Assembly: GCA_030640215.1 (NCBI GenBank)
Contig: DAOWJU010000056.1
Location: forward strand, 1 to 7,701
Direction: 5' to 3'
Source of the DNA: Desulfuromonadales bacterium
GTDB lineage: Bacteria; Desulfobacterota; Desulfuromonadia; Desulfuromonadales; BM103
Length of the DNA stretch: 7,701 nucleotides
Position 1 is the stretch's first letter. Each line of letters opens with the position of its first letter. The notes beneath the pieces were generated by a model, which was not told the DNA's origin, made no database searches, and saw nothing but the letters and a program-made list of their open reading frames with translations. The position numbers and the translations under genes were made by a program. Shown here piece after piece: positions 6,558 through 7,701 of this stretch.

Positions 6558-7340
6558 ATGGTTCGGGCTCTCCTTCGGCTGATCAGTCCTTCTCAGTGGG
6601 TAGCACCCTTGCTGACTTCTCTGGTTTTTCACGCGTTTCTGCTTGTGGTTGCAGTGCTGTTGTGGTCAGGTCCTGAGCAGCGTTCTGATGTCACTGTCGA
6701 GTCTATAAAAGTTGACCTGGTGGTTGCGTCGACACAAGAAAAACTTGATAAACAGAGTCCGGCAGTTGAACCTGAACCGGTCAAGTCGCCCAAGCCCAAG
6801 CCATTACCAGCAACAGCTGATCGAACCCCTGTACAACAACCAGAGGTGTTGAAACCTTCTGTTCAGAGCACCAACCATAAGCAAAAAATTGTCGCACCCA
6901 GCGAACCTTTTGCCTGGATAGAATTGGATACTGCACCGTCACCAGTCATCAAGACGATTGATCAGGGTGAGGTCACAGCTCCGAATATCGATCAAAAGGA
7001 ACAGGTCCCACATACGCTATCGGTGCCAAAAGAGACCGCAGATCTGGACTCCCAGAGAGCGGCCTACCTGCAAAAAGTCAGTATTCTCATCGACCGGCAA
7101 AAAAACTATCCTCTGATGGCACGTAAAAGTCGGCAGCAGGGAACCACTTTAATGGCGTTCACCCTGACCCGGGACGGCCTTCTGAACAGTTGCCAGGTGA
7201 AACAGTCTTCGGGGTACAGACTGCTCGATCGTGCGGCGGAAAAAGCTGTACGCAAGGTTCGGCTTTTCCCACCTCCACCGGTATTTCTTGATGAGCAGTC
7301 GATCTTTCAGGTTGCAATCGGTTTTCAATTGGATAATTGA
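6558..7340 (+). CDS. tonB: TonB energy-transducing protein paired with the upstream receptor
   Basis: TonB carries proton-motive energy from ExbB/ExbD in the inner membrane to outer-membrane receptors. The 260 residues show a short basic cytoplasmic tail, one membrane helix (about 18-37) with the conserved S-x-x-x-H pattern (S21, H25), and a proline/lysine-rich periplasmic spacer (about 60-150, with EPEPVKSPKPKPLP at 71-84). The C-terminal TonB domain (about 170-258) has YPLMARKSRQQG at 184-195, FTLTRDG and LLDRAAEKAVRKVRLFPPPP. The gene starts 2 bases after the receptor stop with little of a ribosome site, so translation is probably coupled to the receptor. No exbB or exbD lies within the window, so a shared ExbBD complex is implied. 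This is likely a dedicated TonB, since its only neighbour is one receptor. Confidence 0.93.
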   Translation: MVRALLRLISPSQWVAPLLTSLVFHAFLLVVAVLLWSGPEQRSDVTVESIKVDLVVASTQEKLDKQSPAVEPEPVKSPKPKPLPATADRTPVQQPEVLKPSVQSTNHKQKIVAPSEPFAWIELDTAPSPVIKTIDQGEVTAPNIDQKEQVPHTLSVPKETADLDSQRAAYLQKVSILIDRQKNYPLMARKSRQQGTTLMAFTLTRDGLLNSCQVKQSSGYRLLDRAAEKAVRKVRLFPPPPVFLDEQSIFQVAIGFQLDN

Positions 7341-7351
7341 TCGCAGACACC

Positions 7352-7501
7352 ATGAGAATAGCAGTGGCCCCGTTCATCTTGTCAGGATTACTAAGTCTTG
7401 GCACTCTCAGCCCTGATAGTCACACAGGCTGCTTGCAGAATCATTCTAACGTCAATATCTGTTACATCGCTTCGAGATCCGGCTCTGATAAAGGACGGTA
7501 G
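7352..7501 (+). CDS. Small ORF with signal-peptide-like start, possibly frameshifted
   Basis: An ATG 11 bases after the tonB stop opens 49 codons. The start MRIAVAPFILSGLLSLGTLS looks like a short export signal, and the rest has Cys and His (SHTGCLQNHSNVNICY). No clear ribosome site precedes it. A +1 shift near 7490 would join it to an acidic stretch that runs to TGA at 7580 (KDGSIVETIVYEEFDDCWGRCDDPDVRMH), giving a protein of about 76 residues with four Cys. It may be the third gene of the receptor-tonB operon, broken by an indel, or a chance frame. No family is recognised. Confidence 0.3.
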   Translation: MRIAVAPFILSGLLSLGTLSPDSHTGCLQNHSNVNICYIASRSGSDKGR

Positions 7502-7580
7502 CATAGTTGAAACGATTGTCTATGAAGAATTTGACGACTGTTGGGGACGTTGTGACGACCCAGACGTCAGAATGCATTGA

Positions 7581-7701
7581 TCTTTTGGGGGGGGATGTGC
7601 AGGGAGTTGTCTGTGTAAAATCCGGATGTTTTGAGCGATTTTATGGGTTTAAGAGGTTTTCCCCGCCGGGTTTTGGGTTTGACAAGGTTTACGGCATGGG
7701 G
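7581..7701. other. G/T-rich non-coding-looking stretch at the right edge
   Basis: The stretch opens with a run of eight G (7587-7594) after TTTT and continues with repeated GGTTT/GGGTTT words (for example 7645-7651, 7654-7660, 7667-7680). The plus strand is strongly G/T-biased, and no gene with a start and ribosome site is visible. The minus strand has an open frame entering from the right edge, rich in Lys and Pro, that stops near 7570 and is not convincing as protein. It could be the end of a mobile element or intergenic repeat; no terminal repeat can be defined because the other end lies outside the window. Confidence 0.3.

Noticed and set aside
1..7701. CRISPR array, tRNA or rRNA
   Set aside because: No regularly spaced repeats and no tRNA- or rRNA-like sequence were seen on either strand.

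Overview
The window looks like chromosomal DNA of a Gram-negative, menaquinone-using bacterium. The make-up (a DUF294-type CBS protein, a UbiE/MenG methyltransferase with a GIDKRW motif, a TonB-dependent receptor followed by its own TonB, roughly 50% GC) best fits the Desulfuromonas/Geobacter-like Desulfobacterota. That placement is inference from protein style, not from a marker gene.

Layout. Bases 1-1460 (+) hold most of a CBS-pair/DUF294 nucleotidyltransferase-like signalling protein, probably cut at its N-terminus by the window edge. Convergent to it, with 5 bases between stops, is a ten-helix EamA/DMT transporter (1466-2368, -, GTG start). A 181-base divergent spacer with two inverted repeats separates it from ubiE/menG (2550-3263, +), the quinone C-methyltransferase. 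Tail to tail with ubiE lies a two-gene toxin-antitoxin-like module on the minus strand: ribbon-helix-helix-like antitoxin (3687-3932) first, then RelE/ParE-like toxin (3284-3631). A possible 13-codon coupling ORF lies in the gap. The module's promoter overlaps a decayed fragment that reads on the plus strand like an IS91-family transposase, so this is an accessory insertion point.

Right half. A TonB-dependent outer-membrane receptor (4450-6555, +) is followed after 2 bases by tonB (6558-7340, +). The receptor plug carries a CxxxM motif (C104, M108) and the barrel an HxM motif (H299, M301). These are the ligands described for the copper receptor OprC, so the pair is most simply read as a copper (or other soft-metal) uptake unit with a dedicated energiser; ExbB/ExbD would have to come from elsewhere. 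The receptor promoter has a perfect TATAAT box and three short inverted repeats at spacer, start-site and leader positions, suggesting repressor or metal-sensor control.

The last 361 bases hold no secure gene: a short secretion-signal-like ORF that may be frameshifted, then a G/T-rich, non-coding-looking stretch running off the right edge.

The most interesting points are the OprC-like metal site in a receptor-TonB pair with an unusually structured promoter, and the toxin-antitoxin module whose promoter sits on transposase debris.
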